This document shows, piece after piece, positions 13,235 to 21,350 of a stretch of DNA of 27,888 nt (within the stretch, counting starts at the first letter, position 1; each line of letters starts with the position of its first letter). A program made the position numbers and the translations under genes. This DNA comes from an uncultured Lachnospiraceae bacterium (lineage in GTDB: Bacteria > Bacillota > Clostridia > Lachnospirales > Lachnospiraceae): positions 95,091 through 122,978 of the forward strand of contig CAJTPF010000006.1 in NCBI GenBank assembly GCA_910578175.1, written 5' to 3'. Under the pieces are notes generated by a model. That model saw only the letters and a program-made list of their open reading frames with translations, made no database searches and had not been told where the DNA came from.

Positions 13235-15235
13235 TTGGTGCGGAAAATGGCAGAAAATACTGTTAAAAATAAAGAACTGAATTATAAGATCGAGATAGGG
13301 AATCCCATGCAGCTGGGAGCTGTAAAGACGGACGGGGGGATTAATTTTGCATTGATCGTTACGGAGAATGTTAAAAGCTGTTCCCTGATCTTATATGAAA
13401 AAGGTACGAGAAAAATTGCCACAGAGATTGTTTTTACTGAAGAGATGCGGTTTGGAAATATATTTGCGATGCTGGTCAGGGGAATCTCGCCCCAGACCTT
13501 TGAATATAATTACAGGATAGATAATAAGATAATCACAGACCCGTATGCGGTGCTGATTCATGGAGCTACTGAATTCGGGGAAACAGATTTAAATAAGAAG
13601 ACTTCCGGATTTTATTATGATAAATTTGACTGGAGCGGAGACAGGAGACTGAATTATGAATTTTCGGATTCTCTGATTTACAGACTGCATGTCCGGGGAT
13701 TTACCATGGGACGGTATTCCGGTTCCAGAAAAAAGGGAACTTTTATGGGAATCCTGGACAAGATTGATTATCTGAAGGAACTGGGCGTAACCATGGTGGA
13801 GCTTATGCCTGCCTATGAGTTTAACGAAGTCATTGAGGATACGGTCAGCCGTTATGAGCCAAGAGTTCATCTGAGTAATGAAGAAATGATGAAGGCCAGG
13901 AAGGTAGATTTCTGGGGCTACCGGGATGCGGATTATTTCATGCCGAAGGCAGCATATTCTTCCAGAAAAGATTCTGCCGGAGCTATTAAGGAATTTAAGA
14001 CCATGGTCCGGGAACTGCATCGGAACGGCATTGAGGTCTGTATGGAATTTTATTTCGGAAGGGAAGTGACCCCTTCCTATATGATGGATTGTTTCAGACA
14101 CTGGGTATTCAATTATCACATTGATGCCATTCACTGCGGTATGGATCATGATGTCCGGGGGGCCATCAGCGCCGACCCGTATCTTTCCAGGACCAAGATT
14201 ATCAGTTATGGTTTTGACAGTGATAATCATTCCGGATTTAAACATTTAGGAGAATATAATCAGGTATTTATGAATACTGCCAGGAAATTCTTAAAAGGCG
14301 ACGAAGGACAGGTTAATGATATGGCATTCCGGTTCCGCTATAACAAGGATTATGCGGCAGCCATAAACTATATGGCCAGCAACGACTCACTTACCATGAT
14401 GGATATGGTATCCTATGACAGGAAGCATAATGAAGAAAACGGAGAGTACAATAAAGATGGCAGCGAGACCGATTATAGCTGGAATTGCGGATTTGAAGGA
14501 GAGACGAAGCGGAAGAGCGTAATGGAACTGAGAAAGCGGCAGCTTAAAAATGCAATGGCAATGCTGTTTTTGAGTCAGGGCACGCCGCTGATCTATGCCG
14601 GAGATGAATTCGGAAATTCCTGCGGCGGAAATAATAATCCATACTGTCAGGACAATGAAGTATCCTGGCTGGACTGGAGGCTGGTAAAGAAGAATGCCTG
14701 GCTGCTGGAATATACAAAAGGTCTGATTCGATACAGAAGAGAGCATAATATTTTACATATGGATAAGCAGCTTCAGGTGAAAGATTACCGCTCCCTTGGT
14801 ATGCCGGATATTTCATATCATTCCGAACGTACCTGGAGTCTGGACACGGATATATTTGCAAGATGTTTCGGTATCATGCTTAACGGCAGCTACTGCCAGC
14901 TGGCAGGCAAAAAACCGGAAGAGAATCTTTACATTGCGTTTAATATGCATTGGGAGAGCCGGAAACTGGGGGTACCCACTGCGGGACGCAATAAAAAATG
15001 GAAGCTGGATATTACGACGGCTGAGGATATACAGGACCTGTCGGGGGGAGAACCGGATAATCACAGATATCTGACAGTGCCGCCACGATCTGTGGTTGTG
15101 CTGTCAAGTGTGACGGATCCGGAAGCAGAAGAGCGGGAACGTTTAATGGCAGAGCAGTTTAAGAGACAGGCTGGGGAAGAAGCGGTCAGATCCGACCGGA
15201 AGAAGATCCGTAAAAAAGATAAGGAAAGAAGATAA
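13235..15235 (+). CDS. GlgX/isoamylase-like GH13 protein lacking catalytic residues
   Basis: 666 aa from TTG 13235 (GGAAGGA upstream); GTG 13238 and ATG 13247 are alternatives. A CBM48-like N-terminal domain (about 20-120) is followed by a GH13 barrel (about 145-500) and a C-terminal beta domain (about 560-630). Debranching-enzyme landmarks are clear: KHNEENGE and YSWNCGFEGE (about 397-423), QGTPLIYAGDEFG (448-460), DNEVSWLDW (473-481). The four catalytic regions are altered: region II reads YHIDAIHCGM, with His300 for Arg and Gly302 for the Asp nucleophile; region III has Tyr325 where the Glu acid/base belongs; region I lacks the usual N-H; region IV keeps Asp384 but has Asn383 for His. It ends in a Lys/Arg/Glu-rich tail. 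It is likely a non-hydrolytic glycogen-binding paralogue. Confidence 0.8.
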   Translation: MVRKMAENTVKNKELNYKIEIGNPMQLGAVKTDGGINFALIVTENVKSCSLILYEKGTRKIATEIVFTEEMRFGNIFAMLVRGISPQTFEYNYRIDNKIITDPYAVLIHGATEFGETDLNKKTSGFYYDKFDWSGDRRLNYEFSDSLIYRLHVRGFTMGRYSGSRKKGTFMGILDKIDYLKELGVTMVELMPAYEFNEVIEDTVSRYEPRVHLSNEEMMKARKVDFWGYRDADYFMPKAAYSSRKDSAGAIKEFKTMVRELHRNGIEVCMEFYFGREVTPSYMMDCFRHWVFNYHIDAIHCGMDHDVRGAISADPYLSRTKIISYGFDSDNHSGFKHLGEYNQVFMNTARKFLKGDEGQVNDMAFRFRYNKDYAAAINYMASNDSLTMMDMVSYDRKHNEENGEYNKDGSETDYSWNCGFEGETKRKSVMELRKRQLKNAMAMLFLSQGTPLIYAGDEFGNSCGGNNNPYCQDNEVSWLDWRLVKKNAWLLEYTKGLIRYRREHNILHMDKQLQVKDYRSLGMPDISYHSERTWSLDTDIFARCFGIMLNGSYCQLAGKKPEENLYIAFNMHWESRKLGVPTAGRNKKWKLDITTAEDIQDLSGGEPDNHRYLTVPPRSVVVLSSVTDPEAEERERLMAEQFKRQAGEEAVRSDRKKIRKKDKERR

Positions 15236-15241
15236 TTTGAT

Positions 15242-15949
15242 ATGAAAAAATGTACCGGTATCCGGAATCAAATCCGGGTGTTTGATACGTTTAAACTTAA
15301 AGTGCTGGCGGCCATTTCCATGTTCACAGACCATACGGGAGCTGTTTTGTTGCCGGATTGTATCTGGATGAGAATCATCGGAAGACTGGCATTTCCCATT
15401 TATTGTTTTCTTCTGGTGCAGGGATTCCGAAATACTTCCAATGTAAACAGATATATCAGACGGCTGGCCTTATTTGCGGTAATTTCTGAAATTCCGTTTA
15501 ATCTGGCATTTCACAGGACCGTTATTGCAGGGGAATCCCGGAATATATTTTTTACATTGCTGCTGGGATTATTACTGATGAAACTTATTACCCTGTTGCG
15601 GATCTTCTGTAAGACCATTTCCCCTGTCATGAACGGAGCGTTGGAAGGGACGGCTGTTCTCTCCATTGCATTGGCGGCGGAAGTGCTGCGGTCCGATTAC
15701 GGTTTTTATGGAATACTGTTGATATATTGTTTTTTTCTGCTGGAACATAATTTTTTTATGAATCTGCTGTTTCAGGTGCTGATCAATATCCGGATGATTG
15801 GATCGATTCAGGGATATGCAGTAGCTGCCATGCTGCCGGTCTACCTGTACAACGGCAACATGGGCTGTAAAAAATTCAAATACTTTTTTTACTGGTACTA
15901 TCCGGTTCATCTGCTGCTGCTCTGGTTTATAGCAGACAGTCTGAATTAA
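15242..15949 (+). CDS. TraX family membrane protein
   Basis: 235 aa polytopic membrane protein with about six or seven helices. The N-terminal signature (FKLKVLAAISMFTDHTG, then MRIIGRLAFPIYCFLLVQGF near residues 40-60) and the HLLLLW stretch near the C-terminus match TraX, a family named for the F-plasmid pilin N-acetyltransferase and related to membrane acyltransferases. In chromosomal Clostridia copies the substrate is unknown; a surface polymer or protein is likely. It starts 6 bp after the GH13-like gene, so both probably share a transcript. Its stop overlaps the convergent capA stop within TTAA. Confidence 0.85.
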   Translation: MKKCTGIRNQIRVFDTFKLKVLAAISMFTDHTGAVLLPDCIWMRIIGRLAFPIYCFLLVQGFRNTSNVNRYIRRLALFAVISEIPFNLAFHRTVIAGESRNIFFTLLLGLLLMKLITLLRIFCKTISPVMNGALEGTAVLSIALAAEVLRSDYGFYGILLIYCFFLLEHNFFMNLLFQVLINIRMIGSIQGYAVAAMLPVYLYNGNMGCKKFKYFFYWYYPVHLLLLWFIADSLN

Positions 15950-17106
15950 TCAAACGTAACCCCAAAAGATACACGGCTTAAAAATGAATAAAATTCTTCC
16001 TGACCTGCTGCATCGCATTCCGATGTGTAGTAGGTCTGACTTTTGCAGGGGAGGAATTCGATGGAGCATTTATTGGTTTCATCAATGGATACAGTTAAAA
16101 CGGTAGTCCGTGAATAGTAGTTACTGAAAAGAAAATTTCCGAGACCATATACGATAGGTACATCTTTATAGTATTCCACACCCTGCATTACATGGGCATG
16201 GCTTCCGACTACCAGGTCCGCACCGGCATCGATATAATCTTTGGCCAGGATACGCTGGTAGTCTGCGGCGACTTCCTGCCGCTCGATTCCCCAGTGGGCA
16301 TATACAATGACCACATCACATCTCTCTTTTGCCTTTCGGATTTCCTCACACAGAGCAGCAGAATCATAGGTGGTAAAAACTCCGGCTCTGGCTTCATATC
16401 CTTCTCCGGCATTTCGTGCATACCATTCTCCGCTGGGAACAACTCTGGATGCGGCAAGAAAACCGATGGTTTTTCCGCGGACCTCTTTCGTAATCAGCTG
16501 TCTGGCACGGTTTAGATCTCGGCCGGCGCCGATATAGTCAATTCCGATCTCTTCTAAAACAGTGAAGGTATCTGCCAAAGCATCTGGTCCGTAATCCAGG
16601 ATATGGTTGTTAGACAGGGAAACGATATCCACACCCAGTTCCGGAAAAATACGGGAGTAAGAAGTGGGAACACAGTAGGTATATTCTTTTCCGGCCTCCG
16701 GAGTCCCCCGGTTACTGAACGGAAATTCCTGATTCACAAATGTGATATCCGCTGTTGCAAGTTTTTCTGCAACCACGGGAGAGACAAATCCCGTAATGCC
16801 TCCGTCACAATATCTCTGATAAAGACGGTCCGACAGCAGGATATCTCCGGTCATGGCAATGGTAACGGGTGTATACGGCTCCGGAGGTGAAGTAACCGGT
16901 TCCGTGGTGCTTTCTGTTTCCGAATCTGTGATCGGTACGTCGGAAGAATCTGTCACTGGACTGACAGGAGCAGAGGTATTTTCATTCACGGATATGGTAT
17001 CTGTTTCCGGTTTCGAAGTATCATTTACATACAGAATGCCCAGAATTGCAAGAATAAGGATGAGGAAACCTGAAATTAATAAAATTTGTTTTTTGAAATG
17101 GTTCAT
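15946..17106 (-). CDS. CapA family protein (poly-gamma-glutamate synthesis PgsA/CapA-like), membrane anchored
   Basis: 386 aa. Start is ATG 17106 with AAGGAG 8 nt upstream; the frame stays open to 17193, but the upstream part has no RBS. One N-terminal TM helix (about 8-26), a Thr/Ser/Glu/Pro-rich spacer to about residue 80, then the CapA metallophosphatase-like domain: MTGDILLSDR, FVNQEFPF, LSNNHILDYG, VYAHWGIE, GSHAHVMQG and YGLGNFLFSN. CapA/PgsA proteins act in poly-gamma-glutamate capsule formation, but the synthetase genes capB and capC are not adjacent, so the true role may differ. It faces the outside of the cell. A long leader and divergent promoter lie upstream. Confidence 0.88.
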   Translation of the reverse strand: MNHFKKQILLISGFLILILAILGILYVNDTSKPETDTISVNENTSAPVSPVTDSSDVPITDSETESTTEPVTSPPEPYTPVTIAMTGDILLSDRLYQRYCDGGITGFVSPVVAEKLATADITFVNQEFPFSNRGTPEAGKEYTYCVPTSYSRIFPELGVDIVSLSNNHILDYGPDALADTFTVLEEIGIDYIGAGRDLNRARQLITKEVRGKTIGFLAASRVVPSGEWYARNAGEGYEARAGVFTTYDSAALCEEIRKAKERCDVVIVYAHWGIERQEVAADYQRILAKDYIDAGADLVVGSHAHVMQGVEYYKDVPIVYGLGNFLFSNYYSRTTVLTVSIDETNKCSIEFLPCKSQTYYTSECDAAGQEEFYSFLSRVSFGVTFD

Positions 17107-17350
17107 AGGTGATTCTCCTTTTGGTAAATTGTGTGTATGTTTGCGAATTGGCCAGACGGACGCTGCCAGCGGATATTCGGCATCCTGCATCATTGTTGAC
17201 GGTAGCGTCCGCCTGAGAATACCTGCCGCAGATCACTTAGAACTTCCCTCCGTCTGTAGCGGAACATTCTGTCCGCCCTCCCCGGGCATAACTGCGTCCC
17301 TTTAGCCAAATTCCCAATCCGTGCCTCCCACTTTTTTTCGAAATAACATC
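17107..17350 (-). other. Long GC-rich structured 5' leader or intergenic repeat upstream of capA
   Basis: About 245 nt between the predicted capA transcription start and its ATG, with no credible ORF. It is visibly richer in GC than its surroundings and holds several inverted repeats: 17157-17167 with 17201-17211 (11 pairs including a G-U, read on the plus strand), and GCGGA/TCCGC at 17259-17263 and 17272-17276. Motifs such as CGGACG recur. I recognise no riboswitch family. It could be a structured leader or a dispersed palindromic repeat. Confidence 0.5.
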
Positions 17351-17357
17351 TCCCTAC

Positions 17358-17409
17358 ATTATAAAAGATACGGATTCTATTTGCAATATGCAGAAAATTA
17401 AGGTAAAAT
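17358..17409. promoter_or_regulatory. Back-to-back promoters sharing one palindromic -35 box
   Basis: TTGCAA at 17381-17386 reads the same on both strands. Plus: 17 nt later TAAAAT (17404-17409), driving pyridoxamine kinase. Minus: 17 nt later a perfect TATAAT (17363-17358), driving capA. Both spacers are exactly 17 nt, so polymerase could occupy only one direction at a time. Confidence 0.65.
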
Positions 17410-17479
17410 GATATCCGTGAATGTAAATTTTATGTAAATATTAGAAATAGATCATTATTTTTATACGAGGTGCTTGCAT

Positions 17480-18310
17480 ATGTCACATAATAACCAGAAA
17501 AAAATAGCCATTATCAATGATTTTTCAGGTTTTGGCCGTTGTTCCATTGTGGTTTCCCTGCCTATCATTTCGGCTCTGAAGGTTCAGTGCTGTGCGGTTC
17601 CCACGTCCATTTTTTCCAATCATACCGGTTTTCCGGAGTTTTTCTTTGATGATTATACAGATAAGATGGAACAGTATATAGTAAATTGGAAGAAGCTGGG
17701 TTTAGAATTTGAAGGAATTACCACGGGATTTCTGGGTTCCAAAGAACAGATTGATATAGTAAAGAGATTTATAGAGAATTTCCGGACGGAACAGACGGTC
17801 GTGATCATAGATCCGGTCATGGGAGATCATGGGAAACCTTATGCCACCTATACAACCGCCATGTGTGCAGAAATGAGACAACTGGTATCTTATGCGGATA
17901 TACTGACGCCCAATCTGACGGAGGCATGCATACTGACGGATACCGAATACCGTCCCGAGACATTCAAACCCGGGGATATCCGTAAGATTGCGGGAAAGCT
18001 CAGGGAACAGGGGCCGGAAAAGGTTGTCATCACCGGAATCATACAGGGAGAATATATAGCAAACTATGTGTATGAAGACGGAAGAACGGATAAATTTTTA
18101 AAAACCCATAAAGTCGGGACCGAGCGTTCTGGAACAGGGGACATATTTTCTTCCATCATAGCAGCAGATGCCGTAAATGGGGTGGATTTTGAAGCTTCGG
18201 TGCGGAAAGCTTCTAATTTTATTAAAAAATGTATATTAAAATCCATGGAGTTGGAAATTCCCCAGACAGACGGCGTCTGTTTTGAGGAATTTCTGACATC
18301 ATTAAAATGA
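17480..18310 (+). CDS. Pyridoxamine/pyridoxal kinase, ribokinase-fold PfkB family
   Basis: 276 aa. ATG 17480 is chosen over TTG 17474 because GAGG (17467-17470) then has 9-nt spacing. Motifs: AIINDFSGFGRCS at the N-terminus, VVIIDPVMGDHGKPY in the middle, LTPNLTEA (substrate/ATP region), and the anion-hole motif GTERSGTGDIFSS, with the catalytic Asp in GTGD. It phosphorylates B6 vitamers with ATP for PLP salvage. Thiamine-type (ThiD) kinases share the fold, but the N-terminal pattern favours B6. First gene of a five-gene plus-strand run; the next starts 25 bp later. Confidence 0.9.
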   Translation: MSHNNQKKIAIINDFSGFGRCSIVVSLPIISALKVQCCAVPTSIFSNHTGFPEFFFDDYTDKMEQYIVNWKKLGLEFEGITTGFLGSKEQIDIVKRFIENFRTEQTVVIIDPVMGDHGKPYATYTTAMCAEMRQLVSYADILTPNLTEACILTDTEYRPETFKPGDIRKIAGKLREQGPEKVVITGIIQGEYIANYVYEDGRTDKFLKTHKVGTERSGTGDIFSSIIAADAVNGVDFEASVRKASNFIKKCILKSMELEIPQTDGVCFEEFLTSLK

Positions 18311-18335
18311 AATTTTTTGAAAGGCGGGAATCCGG

Positions 18336-18959
18336 ATGAGTGAAAGAAAAAAAGCCCAGACGATAATATATGAAGTGCATGATAATTTATATGTCAATCT
18401 TACGAACCGATGTCCGTGCAATTGTACCTTTTGTCTGAGACAGACCAGAGATCATATGGGAGGATCGCAATCCCTGTGGCTGGAGCATGAACCGTCCTTA
18501 GAGGAATTGAGAAAAGCGTTTCAGAAGTCTGATATGTCAAAGTATGGAGAAGTGGTATTTTGCGGTTTTGGCGAACCTACGGAACGGCTGCAGGTACTTT
18601 TGGCTGCAGCGGCATTTGTAAAGAGGGAATACGGAAAGAAGATCCGGGTAAATACCAACGGTTTATCTGATCTGGTGAACGGAACAGACACGGCACCAAT
18701 GTTTCAGGGAATCGTGGATACCGTATCCATCAGCCTGAATACACCGAAAGCGGATCGTTATCTGGAACTGACCAGGAGCAGGTTTGGATTGTGTTCTTTT
18801 GAGGCAGTGCTGACATTTGCAGAGAATGTTAAAAAATATGTAGATACAGTGATCCTGACTACTGTGGATACAACATTGACCAGGGAAGAAGAAGAGGCAT
18901 GCAGAATGCTCTGCAGTAAGCTGGGAGTTACATACCGGATCCGCCCATGGGAATCATAA
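18336..18959 (+). CDS. Small radical SAM protein of the TatD-associated type
   Basis: 207 aa, a minimal radical SAM protein. The N-terminus is YEVHDNLYVNLTNRCPCNC, with cluster ligands C26-x3-C30-x2-C33 and an extra Cys28. GFGEPTE (about 77-83) is the GGEP-like SAM-binding motif. There is no SPASM or other C-terminal extension. The pattern fits the TIGR04038/TIGR04100 group, named because members often accompany or fuse to TatD nucleases; no TatD gene is present here. The reaction is unknown. RBS AAAGGCGGG precedes the ATG. Confidence 0.85.
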   Translation: MSERKKAQTIIYEVHDNLYVNLTNRCPCNCTFCLRQTRDHMGGSQSLWLEHEPSLEELRKAFQKSDMSKYGEVVFCGFGEPTERLQVLLAAAAFVKREYGKKIRVNTNGLSDLVNGTDTAPMFQGIVDTVSISLNTPKADRYLELTRSRFGLCSFEAVLTFAENVKKYVDTVILTTVDTTLTREEEEACRMLCSKLGVTYRIRPWES

Positions 18960-18990
18960 GAAATATGTTTGAGAAGGAATGGAAAAAGAG

Positions 18991-20253
18991 ATGAAGATAA
19001 TATTAGGCTCCAAGTCACCGAGAAGACAGGAATTATTGCAACAGATCGGTGTTTCTTTTGAATGTGTGGTCAGTGGGAAAGAAGAAATCATAACCGATAC
19101 CGACCCGGAAACGGTGGTAAGAGATTTATCGGCAGGAAAAGCAGAAGATGTGTGTGCCAGAATCCGTGAACGGTATTCCGGTGAAGAAACATTGATCATC
19201 GGTGCCGATACTATTGTGGCATATAATAATCGGATATTGGGGAAACCAGCCGGTAAAGAGGAAGCATTTGAAACACTGAAAATGCTTCAGGGTAAAAAAC
19301 ACCAGGTCTATACCGGTGTGTCCCTGATCTATCTCCCGGACGGAGGGGATGCCGAAACCGGTTTCGGATTTACGGAATGTACGGATGTATACATGAAAGA
19401 GATGACGGATCAGGCGATCCGGGATTATATAGATACGGGAGAACCGATGGATAAAGCGGGAGCCTATGCGATTCAGGGACTTTTTGCGGTGAATATTGAA
19501 AAAATAAGCGGAGATTATAACAATGTAGTGGGTCTTCCGGTTGCAAGGATTTATTCCGAGGCCAGAGAACGTTTGGGAATCGATATCGTAACCGGGAAAC
19601 GAATCATGAAAGCCTGTATCTTTGATCTGGACGGAACAATCATGGATACGCTGACTTCCATTGCAGTTACGGCCAATCAGGTTTTAAAAGAGCTGGGATT
19701 GAAACCTCATCCGGAGGAAAATTATAAAACCTATGCTGGTGACGGACAGATCGAACTGATAAAACGTGCGTTGGAGGCTGCGGGAGATACCGGACGGAAA
19801 ATGTTTGACCAAGCCATGGCTAGATATATAGAATTATTTAAAACAGGATGTACGTATGAGGTAAGACCATATCCGGAAATCAGGGAATTATTAGAGGAAC
19901 TGAAGAAGAATAACATTAAAATAGCGGTATTTTCCAATAAAGAACATGACAATGTCTGTTCCATTCTCAGGGAACTGTTTGGAGAAGGGTATTTCGATTT
20001 TATTCTGGGCCAGAGGCCGGATCATGAAAAGAAGCCAAATTCCGGGGGAATCGATATAATTTTAAGAGCAATGGATGTGGATTCGAACCAATGCCTGTAT
20101 ATCGGGGATACTTCTACGGATATGAAGACGGGAACCGGAGCTTCTTTATTTACCGTCGGCGTAACCTGGGGCTTTCGGGAGGAAAAAGAACTGAGGGACA
20201 GCGGAGCCCATACCATCATTCATCATCCGCTGGAATTGTTGCAATATATTTAA
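18991..20253 (+). CDS. Fusion of Maf-type nucleotide pyrophosphatase and HAD phosphatase
   Basis: About 420 aa from ATG 18991, which gives the canonical Maf N-terminus MKIILGSKSPRRQELL; ATG 18979 has AAGGA directly abutting it, too close for use. Numbering from 18979: the Maf domain (5-205) shows SPRRQE, GADTIV (75-80, catalytic Asp77), KPAG and GAYAIQG (161-167). A new domain starts at Met210: HAD motif I FDLDGT (D216, D218), motif II in AVFSNKEH, motif III Lys in HEKKP, motif IV GDTSTDM. Maf hydrolyses non-canonical NTPs to NMP and PPi; the Gph-like HAD domain could dephosphorylate the product or be unrelated. Confidence 0.92.
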   Translation: MKIILGSKSPRRQELLQQIGVSFECVVSGKEEIITDTDPETVVRDLSAGKAEDVCARIRERYSGEETLIIGADTIVAYNNRILGKPAGKEEAFETLKMLQGKKHQVYTGVSLIYLPDGGDAETGFGFTECTDVYMKEMTDQAIRDYIDTGEPMDKAGAYAIQGLFAVNIEKISGDYNNVVGLPVARIYSEARERLGIDIVTGKRIMKACIFDLDGTIMDTLTSIAVTANQVLKELGLKPHPEENYKTYAGDGQIELIKRALEAAGDTGRKMFDQAMARYIELFKTGCTYEVRPYPEIRELLEELKKNNIKIAVFSNKEHDNVCSILRELFGEGYFDFILGQRPDHEKKPNSGGIDIILRAMDVDSNQCLYIGDTSTDMKTGTGASLFTVGVTWGFREEKELRDSGAHTIIHHPLELLQYI

Positions 20254-20310
20254 ATGTTAACGGAGGATTCAGGCATTAGTCTGAGCAGATCGAAGAAAGG
20301 AACATATGAC

Positions 20311-21342
20311 ATGAGGATTGGTAAAAAAATGAAATCGGTTATGGTTGCGGTTTTTGCTCTTTTACTGGCAGGATGCAGTTGTGCCGGAAAAAATGTATAT
20401 TTTTCAACAGGCTTATCTAAAAACGAGGTTTTTAAAATTAACGGAAGTCCCTGCAAACTGCCGGAATCCATGTTGTTTCTTACATCGGAGAAAAATCTGT
20501 ATGAGAATTCTTATGGCAGTGAAATCTGGACAAAAGATATTGCAGGAATGACGTTTGAAGAGTATGTTAAGAATAATGTTAAAAGTGAACTGGCGGAAAT
20601 GAAAACAATGACCCTGTTAGCCAGGGAAAAAAAGATAAAACTGACGGAAGAAGAGGAGCAGAAGATCCGACAGATTGCGGAAACGTATTATAACGGCCTG
20701 TCGCCGGAGGAAATGGAATATATGAATATTAATCAGGATACGGTGGAGGATGTATATCAGCAGTATTATCTGGCAAAGAAGGTATATACTGAACTTACCA
20801 AAGAGGTAAATCCGGAAATCAGTGATGCAGAAGCAAAAATTATCAAGGTGCAGGGAATTTATGCCAGGACATATGTTATCGATCATGAGGGCCAGAGGAT
20901 TGAATATACGGCTGAAGAAAAAAGCCGGGCGAGATCCGATATGGAAGATCTGCTTCAGGAAATTAATAATGGAGGGGATTTTACTACCATAGCTTCCAAT
21001 CATACGGATGCCGGTCAGGTGGAATATCAGTTTGGAAAAGGAGAAATGATCGCCGAATTTGAAGCCGCCGCCTTCGGCATGACGACCGGCCAGGTCAGCG
21101 GAATCATTGATACGCCGGACGGATATTATATTATCAAATGTCTCAGCGATTATATGGAGGCGGAAACCCAGGTACATAAGCAACAGATGATACAGGATGC
21201 GAAAGATAAAGCATTCCTGGATATCTATGATCCGTTTATCGCTGATCTGACCTCCGAATTTAATGACGAATTATGGAGTTCCATAAAGTTTAGTGATATG
21301 AAAGATATAAAAGTGTCCAATTTTTATGAATTAATGGAATAG
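20311..21342 (+). CDS. Parvulin-type peptidyl-prolyl isomerase lipoprotein (PrsA/SurA-like)
   Basis: 343 aa from ATG 20311, preceded by AAAGGA at 9-nt spacing; the frame is open further upstream but without an RBS. Lipoprotein signal peptide with lipobox LAGC (Cys22). An N-terminal SurA-like helical region (about 40-170) leads into a parvulin domain (about 175-285) with the typical ending GQVSGIIDTPDGYYIIKC. It probably folds exported proteins outside the membrane, which fits work downstream of the Sec system. Spacing of 57 bp from Maf-HAD and 8 bp to the next gene indicates an operon. Confidence 0.88.
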   Translation: MRIGKKMKSVMVAVFALLLAGCSCAGKNVYFSTGLSKNEVFKINGSPCKLPESMLFLTSEKNLYENSYGSEIWTKDIAGMTFEEYVKNNVKSELAEMKTMTLLAREKKIKLTEEEEQKIRQIAETYYNGLSPEEMEYMNINQDTVEDVYQQYYLAKKVYTELTKEVNPEISDAEAKIIKVQGIYARTYVIDHEGQRIEYTAEEKSRARSDMEDLLQEINNGGDFTTIASNHTDAGQVEYQFGKGEMIAEFEAAAFGMTTGQVSGIIDTPDGYYIIKCLSDYMEAETQVHKQQMIQDAKDKAFLDIYDPFIADLTSEFNDELWSSIKFSDMKDIKVSNFYELME

Positions 21343-21350
21343 GAATAAAT

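Noticed and set aside
13589..14245. 218-codon minus-strand frame inside the GH13-like gene
   Set aside because: Mirror of a conserved coding region with a biased His/Ile/Pro composition typical of antisense frames.
15946..17106. Complete poly-gamma-glutamate capsule operon
   Set aside because: Only the CapA-like gene is present; no CapB-type ligase or CapC membrane partner is adjacent.
17107..17193. 29-residue N-terminal extension of CapA
   Set aside because: No RBS before 17193, whereas AAGGAG precedes ATG 17106, and the signal/TM helix starts right after that Met.
17107..17350. Known riboswitch or T-box in the capA leader
   Set aside because: I looked for cobalamin, c-di-GMP, c-di-AMP, guanidine, SAM and T-box core motifs and found none convincing.
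20254..20310. 19-residue N-terminal extension of the PPIase lipoprotein
   Set aside because: It would bury the signal peptide; ATG 20311 has a properly spaced AAAGGA and gives a normal lipobox at residue 22.
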